Source: Seongchinamella unica
Lineage (GTDB): Bacteria > Pseudomonadota > Gammaproteobacteria > Pseudomonadales > Halieaceae
Assembly: GCF_004354085.1 (NCBI RefSeq)
Contig: NZ_SMSE01000001.1
Location: 1,045,724 to 1,109,723, forward strand
Reading direction: 5' to 3'
DNA length: 64,000 nucleotides
Shown piece after piece: positions 8,579 through 18,310 of this stretch. The notes beneath the pieces were generated by a model that saw nothing but the letters and a program-made list of their open reading frames with translations, had not been told where the DNA came from and made no database searches. A program made the translations under genes and the position numbers. Numbering within the stretch: the first letter of the stretch is position 1; every line of letters starts with the position of its first letter.

Positions 8579-9211
8579 CTACTGCTCGAGGCCGTGCAGG
8601 AAGGCAACCACATCTTTTACCGCCTGCTCATCCGGGAGTATCACCGCCATTGCCCGCATTTGCCTGCCGGTCGTGTCCCGGGGATCGGCGCCCCGCTGTC
8701 CCGCTCGGAATGCCAGCAGTTGCGCCTCCAGGTACCAGTCATCGCCGCCCGCCAGGCGCGGGGAGTTCAATGACAGGTTGCCCTGGGCAGCAGCGCCGTG
8801 GCAGGCGCCGCAGAACTGGTTGTAGTAGTCAGCACCCATGACGGTATCACCCTCGATGGTCGCCGCCGAGGGCTCGCTGTCAAGACTGGCGATGTAGGCA
8901 GCGACATCCTGAACTGCCTGCTCATCGGCCAGTACGGCAGCCATCGGTGCCATTTGCCGGGCGCTGGCGCTGGCGCCATCTCCCCCGCGAATCCCACCAC
9001 GGAACTTGTCCAACTGAGCAGCGATATATACCGGCTCTAGATGATTGAGACGGGGGGCATTCAGTGCCTTGTTGCCCTCTGCATTTTCGCCGTGGCAGGC
9101 AACACAGGTCGTGAACAATCCCTTGCCCGCCTCCACCTCCTGGGCGAAGCCTGGCAAGGCTGCAGTTACCAGTCCGGCAAGGACCAGGGCGGTTTTCATG
9201 CAATTTTTCAT
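8579..9211 (-). CDS. di-haem cytochrome c4-type protein
   Basis: The product (about 210 residues) has a signal peptide ending near PGFAQ and two similar cytochrome c domains. Haem motifs are CVACH near residue 36-40 and CGACH near 134-138. Each domain has a matching Met-containing segment (RQMAPMAAVL and RQMRAMAVIL) that would give the sixth iron ligand. Cytochromes c4 are periplasmic electron carriers, often delivering electrons to terminal oxidases or peroxidases. It is the first gene of the leftward operon. The start is GTG at 9214 or ATG at 9211; a CGGAG element serves both and I prefer the ATG. Confidence 0.9.
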   Translation of the reverse strand: MKNCMKTALVLAGLVTAALPGFAQEVEAGKGLFTTCVACHGENAEGNKALNAPRLNHLEPVYIAAQLDKFRGGIRGGDGASASARQMAPMAAVLADEQAVQDVAAYIASLDSEPSAATIEGDTVMGADYYNQFCGACHGAAAQGNLSLNSPRLAGGDDWYLEAQLLAFRAGQRGADPRDTTGRQMRAMAVILPDEQAVKDVVAFLHGLEQ

Positions 9212-9431
9212 CACTGTTTCTCCGTGGGATCTGGCTGGGACCCCAACCCACTTGTATCAGTTGCAGCCCCATATGATAATTCCGAAGATTAAACGTAGCT
9301 GAAAAACCGTTTTTCTGCCCCGGAGCTGCCTCCAGGGGAGGACAAGCATGAAGACGTGGGCTAGACTCTGTCAGGTTATGGGTCTTCACCCCCAAGCGCG
9401 CTCAACACTGACCAGAAGATAGGGATAACAG
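9212..9431. promoter_or_regulatory. divergent control region of cytochrome operon and zinc-ribbon gene
   Basis: This 220-bp gap must hold promoters for both the leftward cytochrome operon and the rightward zinc-ribbon gene. I could not recognise a convincing -35/-10 pair or a regulator palindrome in it. Confidence 0.4.
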
Positions 9432-9830
9432 ATGGAATACAACGCAGACGAGCACAGCATGAAGTGCCCCAAGTGCGGACACGGCATGAACGAGATCACC
9501 TACGGCGGCGATGTGGTGATCGACCGCTGCAGCCATTGCCAGGGACTCTGGTTTGACGTCGGCGAGGCTGAGGCGTTAAAAGGCAAGTGGATGGGTGACG
9601 CCCTGGATATGGGCGATCCGGCGGAAGGCAAAAAGTGGGACGCGGTAGAAGACATCGCCTGCCCGCGCTGTGGCAAGGACATGGAAAAACGCTCGGACCC
9701 GGACCAGCCTCACATCTGGTTTGAGGAGTGCGAAGAACACGGCATGTTTATGGACGCAGGTGAGTTCAGCGACTACAAACACGAAACCTGGGCGGACTGG
9801 TTCCGCAGTCTGATCAAAGGCGCCCGGTAA
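9432..9830 (+). CDS. TFIIB-type zinc-ribbon protein
   Basis: The 132-residue protein contains two zinc-ribbon units. The first has CPKCG and CSHCQGLWFD, as in the zf-TFIIB family (PF13453), with the characteristic GLWFD and E-L/E-A-E continuation. The second begins CPRCGKD and continues EECEEHGMFMDAGE, so it keeps the fold with a modified second knuckle. Members are small cytoplasmic zinc proteins of poorly known role. A weak AGGGA element lies before the ATG. A rho-independent terminator follows directly, so it is a single-gene unit. Confidence 0.8.
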   Translation: MEYNADEHSMKCPKCGHGMNEITYGGDVVIDRCSHCQGLWFDVGEAEALKGKWMGDALDMGDPAEGKKWDAVEDIACPRCGKDMEKRSDPDQPHIWFEECEEHGMFMDAGEFSDYKHETWADWFRSLIKGAR

Positions 9831-9846
9831 ACCTCGATGAGGTGAG

Positions 9847-9871
9847 AAAGGCGGCCCAGGTCGCCTTTTTT
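9847..9871 (+). terminator. rho-independent terminator of the zinc-ribbon gene
   Basis: Stem AAAGGCG (9847-9853) pairs with CGCCTTT (9862-9868) around an 8-base loop, and the stem runs into TTTTTT. It lies 17 bases after the stop codon. Confidence 0.85.
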
Positions 9872-9920
9872 AATAGCTATCAACGATAGCAAGTACTTAC
9901 TTCAAAACAACGGAAACGGT

Positions 9921-10985
9921 ATGGGCCAGACGACAACAGATGATATCCGGATCGGCAGCGCGCGGCCGCTGATCACCCCCTGGGTACTGGCGGATGAGCT
10001 GCCGCTGGCAGAAGGCGCTGCGGCAACCGTCGCCAACGGCAGGAGGACTATCGAGGGCATTCTCTCCGGGAATGACCCCAGGGTCGTGGCCATCGTCGGC
10101 CCGTGCTCGGTGCACGACCCGGCTGCCCTGCTGGATTTCGCCCGCCAATTCAGGGCCGCCTGTGCGCCGATGGAAGATGCGGTGTTTCCGGTGTTGCGGG
10201 TTTACTTTGAGAAGCCACGCACCGTGGTCGGGTGGAAAGGCCTGATCAACGACCCGGACCTGGACGGCAGTTTTCACATCAACAAGGGCCTGCACCTGGC
10301 CAGGGAGGTACTGCTCAATGTGGCGGACATCGGCCTGCCAGCGGCCAGCGAGTTCCTCGACACGACCTTCGGCCAGTACTATGCAGACCTGGTGAGTTTC
10401 GGTGCCATCGGAGCGCGCACGGTAGAAAGCCAGATTCACCGCGAACTGGCCTCTGGCCTATCCATGCCCGTAGGGTTCAAAAATGGCACCAATGGACACA
10501 TCGACGTGGCCATCGACGCTATTCGCAGCGCCGCCCACAGTCACTGGTTTCCATCCTTGACCAAGGAGGGCACCCCGGCCATCCTGCGCTCCACTGGCAA
10601 CCCGCACGGGTACCTGATACTGCGCGGCGGCAAGCAGACCGGGCCCAATTACGGCCCCGCGGCGGTGCAGGAGGCTGCTGTGGCGCTCGCCGAGGCAGCA
10701 CTGACACCTTCGCTTATTGTTGACTGCAGCCACGGCAACAGCGAAAAAAATCACCAGCGGCAAGCCCAGGTTATGTCCAGTCTTTGTGAACAAATCCAGA
10801 CCGGGCAGGAGGCGATCAGGGGGGTGATGCTGGAATCCCACCTGGTGGAGGGTAGCCAGGGCATCGGCGACGGCAGTGAGCTGGTCTACGGCCAGAGTAT
10901 CACCGATGCCTGCCTGTCACTGGCCAATACCGTACCGTTGCTCGAACAGCTGGCCGCCGCAGTGCGAATGAGCAGGAGCGGATAG
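9921..10985 (+). CDS. 3-deoxy-7-phosphoheptulonate (DAHP) synthase, class I
   Basis: This 354-residue enzyme condenses phosphoenolpyruvate and erythrose 4-phosphate to DAHP, the first step of the shikimate pathway. Visible AroG/AroF/AroH signatures include VAIVGPCSVHDP, VYFEKPRTVVGWKG, GARTVESQIHRE, PVGFKNGTNGH and LIVDCSHGNSEKNH; these carry the metal ligands (Cys, His, Glu, Asp of the family) and the PEP-binding Lys/Arg residues. The length matches the family. It is monocistronic. Which amino acid inhibits it cannot be read with confidence, so I do not choose between AroF, AroG and AroH. The end converges with a DUF481 gene across a short GC-rich hairpin at 10985-11007. Confidence 0.93.
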   Translation: MGQTTTDDIRIGSARPLITPWVLADELPLAEGAAATVANGRRTIEGILSGNDPRVVAIVGPCSVHDPAALLDFARQFRAACAPMEDAVFPVLRVYFEKPRTVVGWKGLINDPDLDGSFHINKGLHLAREVLLNVADIGLPAASEFLDTTFGQYYADLVSFGAIGARTVESQIHRELASGLSMPVGFKNGTNGHIDVAIDAIRSAAHSHWFPSLTKEGTPAILRSTGNPHGYLILRGGKQTGPNYGPAAVQEAAVALAEAALTPSLIVDCSHGNSEKNHQRQAQVMSSLCEQIQTGQEAIRGVMLESHLVEGSQGIGDGSELVYGQSITDACLSLANTVPLLEQLAAAVRMSRSG

Positions 10986-11015
10986 CGGGCGACGCAGAGC
11001 CGCCCGCGATCGGGG

Positions 11016-12074
11016 TTACCAGCTATAACCGATGCGCAGGCGATAGGTTTCGTCCAGGTCGTCTACCCCCTCACCAGCACCGGAGTCATACTTCCACAAA
11101 ATCTCGGCGGCCGCTTCCAGGCTCCACAACAGGGGGAAAGAAAGGCCCACTGCGGTATCAATGATCACGTCAGAGGCCTCGTCAAGATTCCAGATACCCC
11201 GCTGGTCGAAATACAGCTGTGAGTCGCCGCCCAGATAATCGCTGGTCATCCGCAGATACCAGTTGGCGGCGGCGTAATCCCGGTCCTCGGCGACGATGAA
11301 ATTCTCATTCACATAGGAGGCACCGACCTCAGCTGTGAGGGTAAACAGCGGGTCGGTGAGGAAATCTCGGCCAATGTAGGGGCCTACCAGGTAGCGTATA
11401 TCCAGGTCCTTGAACTCGTCTGATCGAGCCGAGACATTCACACCCCAATAGGTGATATCACTGAGGAAATAGTCGTATTTGCCCTGAATAATCCAGTTAT
11501 CCGCAATTTTCTGGTCATTTGCCTCTTTGATTTGCGCATCCATTTTAAGCGTGTAGCGATCGCGAAGGCTGCGCCAGTAAGTCTCCAGCTTGTAGTCGAG
11601 CTCATCGGTATCGCTGTTGCCCCGCTCTACAGCGAAAGCAAAACCAACCTGGCCAGTCCAGTGGTACCCTTCGCCCAGCTCCCAGGGTTCCGGGTTGGCA
11701 ATCAGCACCTGCTCAAGCGCATATGACTGCTCCGGGACCCCGGGCTCATCGACGATCAGCTGAGAGTTTCTCACTTCAATGCCCTGTCCCTCGATCACGG
11801 TATCGTCCGCCAGCAGCAGGGTAGCGGGATCGCTGGTGGTCATCGTCACAATCTGCTCCATGGATACGCTGATGGCTCCGGCAAAGTCGGTCTCCAGGGT
11901 GACAACGCCGTCGCGGATATCGGTGACCTTGCCGATGACTCTCGAGCCGTTCTTGAGCCGGATTTCGTCAGCGGCGACGGAACCCTCTGCGGCGGCCTCC
12001 TGGGCCTTCACTCCGGTCGCCTGCAGCGCAACAAGGGCAACACTGAGAGCGATGATTCGCATAAATACTGTCAT
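11016..12074 (-). CDS. DUF481 outer-membrane beta-barrel protein
   Basis: The 352-residue protein has a signal peptide (cleavage near GVKAQE), a small N-terminal domain (about 35-125, with LKNGSRVIGKVTDI and VSMEQIVTM, a beta-rich segment seen ahead of many DUF481 barrels), and a C-terminal barrel of about 220 residues with alternating strands such as GEGYHWTGQVGFAFAVERGN and ending YRLRIGYSW. The terminal aromatic residue is the usual outer-membrane assembly signal. Relatives are the salt-stress induced YdiY-like proteins of unknown function. The start at 12074 has GAGG seven bases upstream. It is monocistronic. Confidence 0.85.
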   Translation of the reverse strand: MTVFMRIIALSVALVALQATGVKAQEAAAEGSVAADEIRLKNGSRVIGKVTDIRDGVVTLETDFAGAISVSMEQIVTMTTSDPATLLLADDTVIEGQGIEVRNSQLIVDEPGVPEQSYALEQVLIANPEPWELGEGYHWTGQVGFAFAVERGNSDTDELDYKLETYWRSLRDRYTLKMDAQIKEANDQKIADNWIIQGKYDYFLSDITYWGVNVSARSDEFKDLDIRYLVGPYIGRDFLTDPLFTLTAEVGASYVNENFIVAEDRDYAAANWYLRMTSDYLGGDSQLYFDQRGIWNLDEASDVIIDTAVGLSFPLLWSLEAAAEILWKYDSGAGEGVDDLDETYRLRIGYSW

Positions 12075-12274
12075 GGGATGGCCTCTTTCCTGCCTGTCTA
12101 TGGCAGATTCGGTGGTAAGTAAAATCGGTTTCGATGATACTCAAATCAACTGGCATAGTCAGTGTCCGGGACCGATTTCGCTAGTCTCAGGCAATCGCTG
12201 CCATAGCAGGGTTTAAATTGGGCCGCAGGGCCAACGCTGCTAAGATTGGCCGTTCATCGAATATTGGAGAGATC

Positions 12275-13633
12275 ATGTCCGAACTGGACTTTGACCTGTT
12301 TGTCATCGGCGCGGGTTCTGGCGGAGTACGGGCGGCCCGCATGGCAGCCGGCTTTGGTGCCAGGGTAGCCGTGGCAGAGGACCGTTACATGGGCGGCACC
12401 TGTGTCAATGTGGGCTGCGTACCGAAGAAACTGTATGTCTATGCCTCCGAGTACGGCAAGGGGTTCAGCGACGCCAGGGGCTTTGGCTGGGAGGGCGGAA
12501 AGCCCACGTTCCACTGGAATACGCTGCGCGACAACAAAAAGACTGAAATTTCCCGCCTGAACGCGATTTACCGCAACCTGCTCTCCGGCGTCGAGGCGAC
12601 ACTCATCGACGGCCGGGCACGCATCGTGGATGCCCATACCGTGGCCGTGGGAGAACGCCAGTACACTGCCGAACGCATCCTCATAGCGACCGGGGGCTGG
12701 CCCCACATTCCGTCGTTCCCGGGCAGCGAACATGCCATTACCTCCAACGAAATTTTTGACCTGGAGGACTTCCCCCGGCGGCTGGTGGTGGTTGGCGGCG
12801 GGTATATTGCTGTCGAATTTGCCGGCATTTTCAATGGCCTCGGCTCCCAGGTAACCCAGCTCTATCGGGGTCCGTTGTTCCTGCGCGGCTTTGATCCTGA
12901 CATTCGCGCTCATGCCGCCCGGGAAATCGCCAAGAGCGGCGTTAACCTGCAGTTTGAAACTAATGTAACGGCCATAAAGCGGGGATCGCACGGCCTGCAG
13001 GTGGAACTGACCGATGGCAGCACCATTGAGGCAGACACCGTCCTTTATGCGACCGGCCGTAAACCAAACCTTCAGGGTCTGGGGCTGGAAAATGTCAGTG
13101 TAGAGCTCAAGCCCGACGGCACCATCGCCGTGGACGAGCACTTCAGCACCAGTGAACCCGGCATCTTTGCCCTCGGCGACGTGACTGGCGGCATGGAGCT
13201 TACGCCGGTAGCGCTCGCCGAAGGTATGGCCTTTGCCCGTCGGCAGTTTGACCGGCAAAATGCCGCCCCGGAGTACGATTTCATTCCTACCGCCGTGTTC
13301 TGCCAGCCCAATATCGGCACCGTGGGATTTACCGAAGATGAAGCCCGCGAGCGATTCGGCGATATAGTACTCTACAAGTCGAGCTTCAAGCCGATGAAAC
13401 ATACCCTGTCGGGTCGCGATGAACGCAGCTTCATGAAGATGATCGTCGACCGGGAAAGCGACCGGGTAGTGGGGGTACACATGGTAGGGCCGGACGCCGG
13501 TGAAATCATGCAGGGGATTGCCATCGCCATGAAGGCCGGGGCTACCAAGGCGGTGTTCGACAACACGATCGGCATTCACCCTACCGCCGCTGAGGAATTC
13601 GTCACAATGCGGGAGCCATTCCCTGAAGATTAA
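12275..13633 (+). CDS. gor: glutathione-disulfide reductase
   Basis: This 452-residue flavoenzyme reduces glutathione disulfide with NADPH in the cytoplasm. Features in order: FAD-binding [10 protein letters not shown] near residue 12-21; redox-active pair C43/C48 in [18 protein letters not shown]-binding [10 protein letters not shown] near 175-185; FAD-binding FALGDVTGG near 300; and the dimer-interface catalytic His in [10 protein letters not shown] near the C-terminus. The [14 protein letters not shown] stretch favours glutathione reductase over dihydrolipoamide or mercuric reductase. The start at 12275 has GGAGA directly upstream; earlier codons do not read as protein. It is followed 21 bases later by the ABC operon, probably independent in function. 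Confidence 0.93.
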   Translation: MSELDFDLFVIGAGSGGVRAARMAAGFGARVAVAEDRYMGGTCVNVGCVPKKLYVYASEYGKGFSDARGFGWEGGKPTFHWNTLRDNKKTEISRLNAIYRNLLSGVEATLIDGRARIVDAHTVAVGERQYTAERILIATGGWPHIPSFPGSEHAITSNEIFDLEDFPRRLVVVGGGYIAVEFAGIFNGLGSQVTQLYRGPLFLRGFDPDIRAHAAREIAKSGVNLQFETNVTAIKRGSHGLQVELTDGSTIEADTVLYATGRKPNLQGLGLENVSVELKPDGTIAVDEHFSTSEPGIFALGDVTGGMELTPVALAEGMAFARRQFDRQNAAPEYDFIPTAVFCQPNIGTVGFTEDEARERFGDIVLYKSSFKPMKHTLSGRDERSFMKMIVDRESDRVVGVHMVGPDAGEIMQGIAIAMKAGATKAVFDNTIGIHPTAAEEFVTMREPFPED

Positions 13634-13654
13634 CTGCCGTCTGCGCTATAGAGC

Positions 13655-14587
13655 ATGATCGAAGCCAGCCACCTGACCCGACAGTTTGGCCGCAACACAG
13701 CGGTGTCAAACGTCTCCTTTAATATCCACAACAATGAGGTGGTCGGCCTGCTTGGTCCCAACGGGGCCGGCAAAACGACCATCATGCGCATGCTCAGCGG
13801 CTACCTGGAACCCACAACCGGTTCGGTTACCGTCAACGGCGAAAACCTCGAACAGAACGCATACACCATCCAGCGTCAGTTGGGCTACCTGCCGGAAAAC
13901 CTGCCGGTCTACCCGGATATGATGGTGGCGGATTACCTGGACTACGTCGCCACGATAAAGGGCATTCCCCGAACAGAGCGGCTGCGAGCGGTCAAGGAAG
14001 CGCTTTTCGCCACCGAAATGACGGCTCACGCCCTGCAGACCATCGACAAGTTATCACGCGGACAGAAACAGCGGGTGGGTGTCGCCCAGGCCGTGCTGGG
14101 ACGACCGAGTTTCCTGATCCTGGACGAGCCCACCAACGGCCTGGACCCACACCAGACGGAACAAATGCGCGCGTTGATCGACCAGCTGTCGAGGCGGGCC
14201 ACGATTATCCTGTCGACCCATATCATGCAGGAAGTAGAAGCCGTGTGTGACCGGGTACTGGTCATCCGCAATGGCCAGTTGGCCCTCGACCAGTCACTGG
14301 CAAAGCTGCGCGACTGCAGCAGCATGGTGCTGCGAACAGACGCCGCCGGCGACAACCTCGCCGATTTGTTGGCTCACCTCCCGCAAATAGACACCGTGCA
14401 GTGCGTCAAAAGCCGCGAGGACATGCGTGAATATCATCTGCAACTGCGTGGAGATTGTTCTGCCGATACCGCCGCAGGCAATATCTCTCACTGTGTTCTG
14501 CAGGCAGGCGCTCGCCTTTACCAGCTGGAGTCACAGTCCAGGCACCTCGAGGATGTCTACCGGGAGGTGATCGACAATGGACACTAG
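13655..14587 (+). CDS. ABC transporter ATP-binding protein (GldA-like)
   Basis: The 310-residue protein has Walker A (GPNGAGKTT, residues 34-42), the signature LSRGQKQRVGVAQA, Walker B LILDEPTNGLDP, and the switch His in LSTHIMQE, with a ~90-residue C-terminal extension common in GldA-type subunits. It would power the membrane protein encoded next. The downstream gene starts inside its last codons (11-bp overlap), so the two are translated together. GldA/GldF/GldG systems were first named for gliding in Bacteroidetes but occur in many non-gliding bacteria, where their substrate is unknown. Confidence 0.9.
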   Translation: MIEASHLTRQFGRNTAVSNVSFNIHNNEVVGLLGPNGAGKTTIMRMLSGYLEPTTGSVTVNGENLEQNAYTIQRQLGYLPENLPVYPDMMVADYLDYVATIKGIPRTERLRAVKEALFATEMTAHALQTIDKLSRGQKQRVGVAQAVLGRPSFLILDEPTNGLDPHQTEQMRALIDQLSRRATIILSTHIMQEVEAVCDRVLVIRNGQLALDQSLAKLRDCSSMVLRTDAAGDNLADLLAHLPQIDTVQCVKSREDMREYHLQLRGDCSADTAAGNISHCVLQAGARLYQLESQSRHLEDVYREVIDNGH

Positions 14588-17402
14588 TCGCGTGGCCGGG
14601 CGCGTTGCGCGCAAGGAACTGTCACTGTTTTTCGCCTCTCCCGTCGCCTGGCTGTTCCTTGGGGGCTTCGCCTCAGTCTGCCTGTTCGTAGTCTTCTGGG
14701 TGGAATCTTTTTTCGCCCGCAATGTGGCCGACGTCCGGCCCCTGTTCGAATGGATGCCGGTACTGCTGATTTTCCTGTGCAGCGCCATCACCATGAAAAT
14801 GTGGAGCGAGGAACGCAGAAGCGGCACGCTGGAACATGTGCTGGTGCAACCGAGTCCTCTCTGGCGATTCAGCCTGGGCAAGTTCCGCGCCTGCCTCGGC
14901 CTGTTGTTGCTGGCCCTTCTGGCCACGCTGCCGCTGCCGATCACTGTCGCACTGCTGGCCGAACTGGACTGGGGACCGGTGTGGGGTGGTTACCTCGCCA
15001 GCGTCCTGCTGGGCAGTGGCTACCTGGCGATCGGTCTCTTTGTCTCCAGCCGCACCGATAACCCCATTGTCAGCCTGTTAGGCAGTGTTGCCCTCTGTGG
15101 TCTCCTGTACTTGCTGGGCAGTGACCTGTTTACCAGTTTTTTCGATGATCGCACCGCCCAGGTTTTGCGGCAGCTGGGCAGCGGTTCACGTTTTGACAAT
15201 ATTGCCCGCGGTGTTATCGACCTGCGGGACCTGACCTATTACCTGAGCCTGGTGATTGCCTTTCTCGGTCTCAACATTTACTACCTGGAGCGGGAGGGCT
15301 GGGCACGATTTGCCAGCACCCCCAGGCAGCGCCACTGGCGCATCGGGATTATCCTGTTGCTGGCCAACCTGATTGTCACCAACCTCTGGCTGGCGAAGGT
15401 ACCCGCACTGCGCTGGGACATTACCGAGGGCCGGGTGCACTCACTGTCCCCGTCCAGCCGCCAGCTGGTGGAACAACTGGCGGAACCGCTGCTGATTCGC
15501 GGCTACTTCAGCGCCCGCAGCCACCCGCTGCTGGCGCCTCTGGTACCACAACTGCAGGACCTGATGAAAGAGTATGCCGCCGTCGGCGGACCCAGGGTGC
15601 GGGTGGAGTTTGTCGACCCGGCCCGCAACCCGGCCCTCGAAAAAGAAGCCAACGAACAATACGGCATCAAGCCCACGCCATTCCAGGTCACCAACCGGTA
15701 CCAGGCCTCGCTGGTCAACGGATATTTCAATGTGCTGGTGAAATACGGCAGCGAATATCACGTGCTGTCGTTCTCTGACCTGATCGAAGTCCGCACCAGC
15801 GCCCGCGGCGACGCCGAGGTACTACTGCGTAACCCGGAGTTTGATATCACCCGGGCCATTCGCGATGTCCTCTATAACTACCGTGCCGGCGGCGACCTGT
15901 TCGCCGGTATCGACAAACCGGTGGAATTCATCGGCTATGTGTCCAATCAGGAGCGACTGCCCGGCATGCTCCTGGCCTACCTGGACTCCATCAAGCAACA
16001 ACTCGAAAAAGCCGCCGCTGCTTCCGGCGGCAAGTTCAGCTACCGCTTTATAGAACCCGAGGCCAACAGCGGCGGAGTCGCTCGCCAGATCGAGGAACAA
16101 TGGGGCTTCGCCCCCATGAGCAGTTCGCTGGACGAGGAACAGGAATTCTACTTCTACCTGACCCTGGCAGACGAGAAACAGGTCGTGCAGCTGCCAACCG
16201 GGGATTTCGACCCCGGCAGTTTTCGCAAATCACTGGACACCGGTCTCAAGCGCTTTACCAGCGATTTCACCAAGACCGTGGCCCTGGCAGCGCCCAGGTT
16301 GAACCGGACAATGGCAGCCTACAACCTGGGGGGTCCCAGCTTCGACACCCTGCAGGCTGCCATTACCCGCAACCACAGAATCATCGCTGAGGACCTGACA
16401 GACGGCGAGATCAGCCCGGAGGCGGATATTCTGGCGGTGATCGCACCACAGGTGCTGGACACCCCGGCGGTATTCGCCCTGGATCAGTTCCTGATGCGCG
16501 GCGGCACCGTCATACTGGCCACTTCCCCGTTTTCGGTCGAACCGCTGGGAGGTGAGCTCAAGCTGCGCCGCTGGAGCAGCGGGCTGGTCCCCTGGCTTGA
16601 ACACCACGGTATTACCACCGACAAATCGCTGGTACTGGACAGGCGCCATGCCCGCTTCCCGGCCCCGGTACACCGCAGTGAAGGCGACTACCAGTTCCAG
16701 GACAGCAAAATTGTCGATTACCCGTTTTTTATCGATATTCGTCGTGACGGTTTTGGCCGCCACCCGATTAATGCCAGCCTGCCCCAGTTGACCATGGCCT
16801 GGGCTTCCCCCCTTGAGATAGAGCGGGGCAACCAGCGCCGGGTCTCCCAGTTGCTCTGGAGCAGTGAAGATTCCTGGCTGGAGAGCGGCGAGGACATCGC
16901 GCCGCGCGAAAACGATGACCGCAGCCCCGATGGCGCCACCGGGCGCAAACTGCTGGGGGCAATACTGCAGGGTCGTTTCCACTCCTACTTCAAAGCGCCA
17001 CCGACAGAACTGGCGGCCCTGCCGACCCGCGTCAGCGCCGGGGTGAACAGTTTTGTGAAGCGCTCCCCCGAATCAGCGCGCATCATCCTCTACGCTTCCA
17101 ACGATTTTCTCAGCGACCGGGTGCTGGGGGCACTGGTCCGCGCCAGCGGCAGCCGCTACCTGGGACCTCTGGAACTGTTCAATAACAGCCTCGACTGGGC
17201 CCTGCAGGATCAACAGCTGTTGCAGATTCGATCTCGCGCCCACTTCAATCGCACACTGCCGCCCATGGAGCAACAGCACCGGCTGTACCTTGAACTGTTC
17301 AACTATGGCGCCGCGCTGGTCTGGCTGGGCGTGCTGGGACTGGTATTCTGGATACGGCGGCGCCGGCTGGCACGCTACTACGCCAGGGAGCTTGGGCTGT
17401 GA
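14577..17402 (+). CDS. GldF-GldG-type fusion: ABC-2 permease joined to auxiliary (ABC_transp_aux) protein
   Basis: This 941-residue protein joins two functions. Residues 1-240 are an ABC-2 permease with about six membrane spans (SPVAWLFLGGF, MWSEERRSGTLEHVLVQP, the latter motif typical of the family). After another span near 260 (IGIILLLANLIVTNLWLA), residues about 290-870 are a large periplasmic region of the GldG/ABC_transp_aux type (LSPSSRQLVEQLAEPLLIRG; VRVEFVDPARNP; RGGTVILATSPFSVEP). A last span (ALVWLGVLGLVFWI) and a basic tail end the protein. In Bacteroidetes GldF and GldG are separate; fusion fixes their ratio. It overlaps the ATPase gene before it and the DUF4340 gene after it. Confidence 0.88.
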   Translation: MDTSRVAGRVARKELSLFFASPVAWLFLGGFASVCLFVVFWVESFFARNVADVRPLFEWMPVLLIFLCSAITMKMWSEERRSGTLEHVLVQPSPLWRFSLGKFRACLGLLLLALLATLPLPITVALLAELDWGPVWGGYLASVLLGSGYLAIGLFVSSRTDNPIVSLLGSVALCGLLYLLGSDLFTSFFDDRTAQVLRQLGSGSRFDNIARGVIDLRDLTYYLSLVIAFLGLNIYYLEREGWARFASTPRQRHWRIGIILLLANLIVTNLWLAKVPALRWDITEGRVHSLSPSSRQLVEQLAEPLLIRGYFSARSHPLLAPLVPQLQDLMKEYAAVGGPRVRVEFVDPARNPALEKEANEQYGIKPTPFQVTNRYQASLVNGYFNVLVKYGSEYHVLSFSDLIEVRTSARGDAEVLLRNPEFDITRAIRDVLYNYRAGGDLFAGIDKPVEFIGYVSNQERLPGMLLAYLDSIKQQLEKAAAASGGKFSYRFIEPEANSGGVARQIEEQWGFAPMSSSLDEEQEFYFYLTLADEKQVVQLPTGDFDPGSFRKSLDTGLKRFTSDFTKTVALAAPRLNRTMAAYNLGGPSFDTLQAAITRNHRIIAEDLTDGEISPEADILAVIAPQVLDTPAVFALDQFLMRGGTVILATSPFSVEPLGGELKLRRWSSGLVPWLEHHGITTDKSLVLDRRHARFPAPVHRSEGDYQFQDSKIVDYPFFIDIRRDGFGRHPINASLPQLTMAWASPLEIERGNQRRVSQLLWSSEDSWLESGEDIAPRENDDRSPDGATGRKLLGAILQGRFHSYFKAPPTELAALPTRVSAGVNSFVKRSPESARIILYASNDFLSDRVLGALVRASGSRYLGPLELFNNSLDWALQDQQLLQIRSRAHFNRTLPPMEQQHRLYLELFNYGAALVWLGVLGLVFWIRRRRLARYYARELGL

Positions 17403-18292
17403 ACCGGGTCGGCCTCTTTCTTGGCATACTGCTGATCGCGCAGTTGTTCCTGACCTTGCTGCTTTATCGCCAGGACAGCGCCGGCGCTGGTGACACCGAC
17501 AATCAGGCGCTGGTGTCCAGCGGTGCTTACGTTATCGACGAGCTGACGGTGGAGGATGCTAACGGAAACAGCGTGGTGCTGCGCCGTACCGGCAACCTCT
17601 GGCAGCTGCCGGACCTGGCCGGACTTCCCGCCGACCCGGAGAAAGTCGCAAAAGTATTACAGCAGCTGACCGACGAGGATCCGGGTTGGACCGTGGCCCA
17701 TACACTGGCCGCACGGCAGCGCTTCCAGGTGGCCGACTATCACTTTCGTCGTAAAGTCAGCCTGGCGTCACTGGGGCAAACCATTGGCACGGTTTATCTC
17801 GGTACATCACCCGGTTTTCGCAAGGTCCACGCTCGCAACGAGCGAAGCGACGGGATCTACAGCCTGGACCTGAACCTCTATGACCTGCCACTCGAGGCAG
17901 GCAAATGGCTGGAACCGAGGTTGCTGCAGGTGCGGGCGCCGGTGGCAATCACGGCCGATGGCTACAGTCTGCAGCGCAGGGACGGCGAGTGGCGGCTGGG
18001 TACAGGTAAGGCCCCGGATCCACGGGAGTTACAGGCTCTGCTCGACGCCCTGCGCAACCTGCAGGTTCTCGGCGTTGCCTCGCAGGAGCAGCAGGAAGCG
18101 ACAACCCGCTCAGAGGCGACCCTGGTACTCGACATCACCAGCCTGGCGGGCAGCAGGAAACTGGAGTTTTTCCGGCTGGGCGACGATCACTTCGCGGCCA
18201 GCAGTGAATACCCACACCTGTTCCGGATCAGCGCTTACGATTTCGACCAGCTGACAGGTATCGACAGCCTGCTGTTATCGGGCGCACAATAG
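17399..18292 (+). CDS. DUF4340 domain protein, partner of the Gld-type ABC system
   Basis: The 297-residue protein has one N-terminal membrane span (FLGILLIAQLFLTLLLY) and a periplasmic region with beta-rich repeats (AYVIDELTVEDANGNSVVLRR; GNLWQLPDLAGLPADPEKV) typical of DUF4340. The start is GTG in a GTGA overlap with the stop of the permease fusion. DUF4340 genes are regularly found right after GldG-like genes, so it is probably a structural or substrate-handling subunit of the same complex. No enzymatic residues are evident. Confidence 0.85.
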   Translation: MNRVGLFLGILLIAQLFLTLLLYRQDSAGAGDTDNQALVSSGAYVIDELTVEDANGNSVVLRRTGNLWQLPDLAGLPADPEKVAKVLQQLTDEDPGWTVAHTLAARQRFQVADYHFRRKVSLASLGQTIGTVYLGTSPGFRKVHARNERSDGIYSLDLNLYDLPLEAGKWLEPRLLQVRAPVAITADGYSLQRRDGEWRLGTGKAPDPRELQALLDALRNLQVLGVASQEQQEATTRSEATLVLDITSLAGSRKLEFFRLGDDHFAASSEYPHLFRISAYDFDQLTGIDSLLLSGAQ

Positions 18293-18310
18293 GTTCACGG
18301 AGGTGCCATC

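Noticed and set aside
10985-11007. GCGGGCG/CGCCCGC hairpin as a terminator between DAHP synthase and DUF481 genes
   Set aside because: The stem is only 7 bp with no T run; it may be chance in GC-rich DNA, so it is mentioned only in the neighbouring gene entry.
12254-13579. Long minus-strand open frame opposite glutathione reductase
   Set aside because: GC-rich codon bias leaves the opposite strand open. The plus-strand frame has all flavoenzyme motifs.
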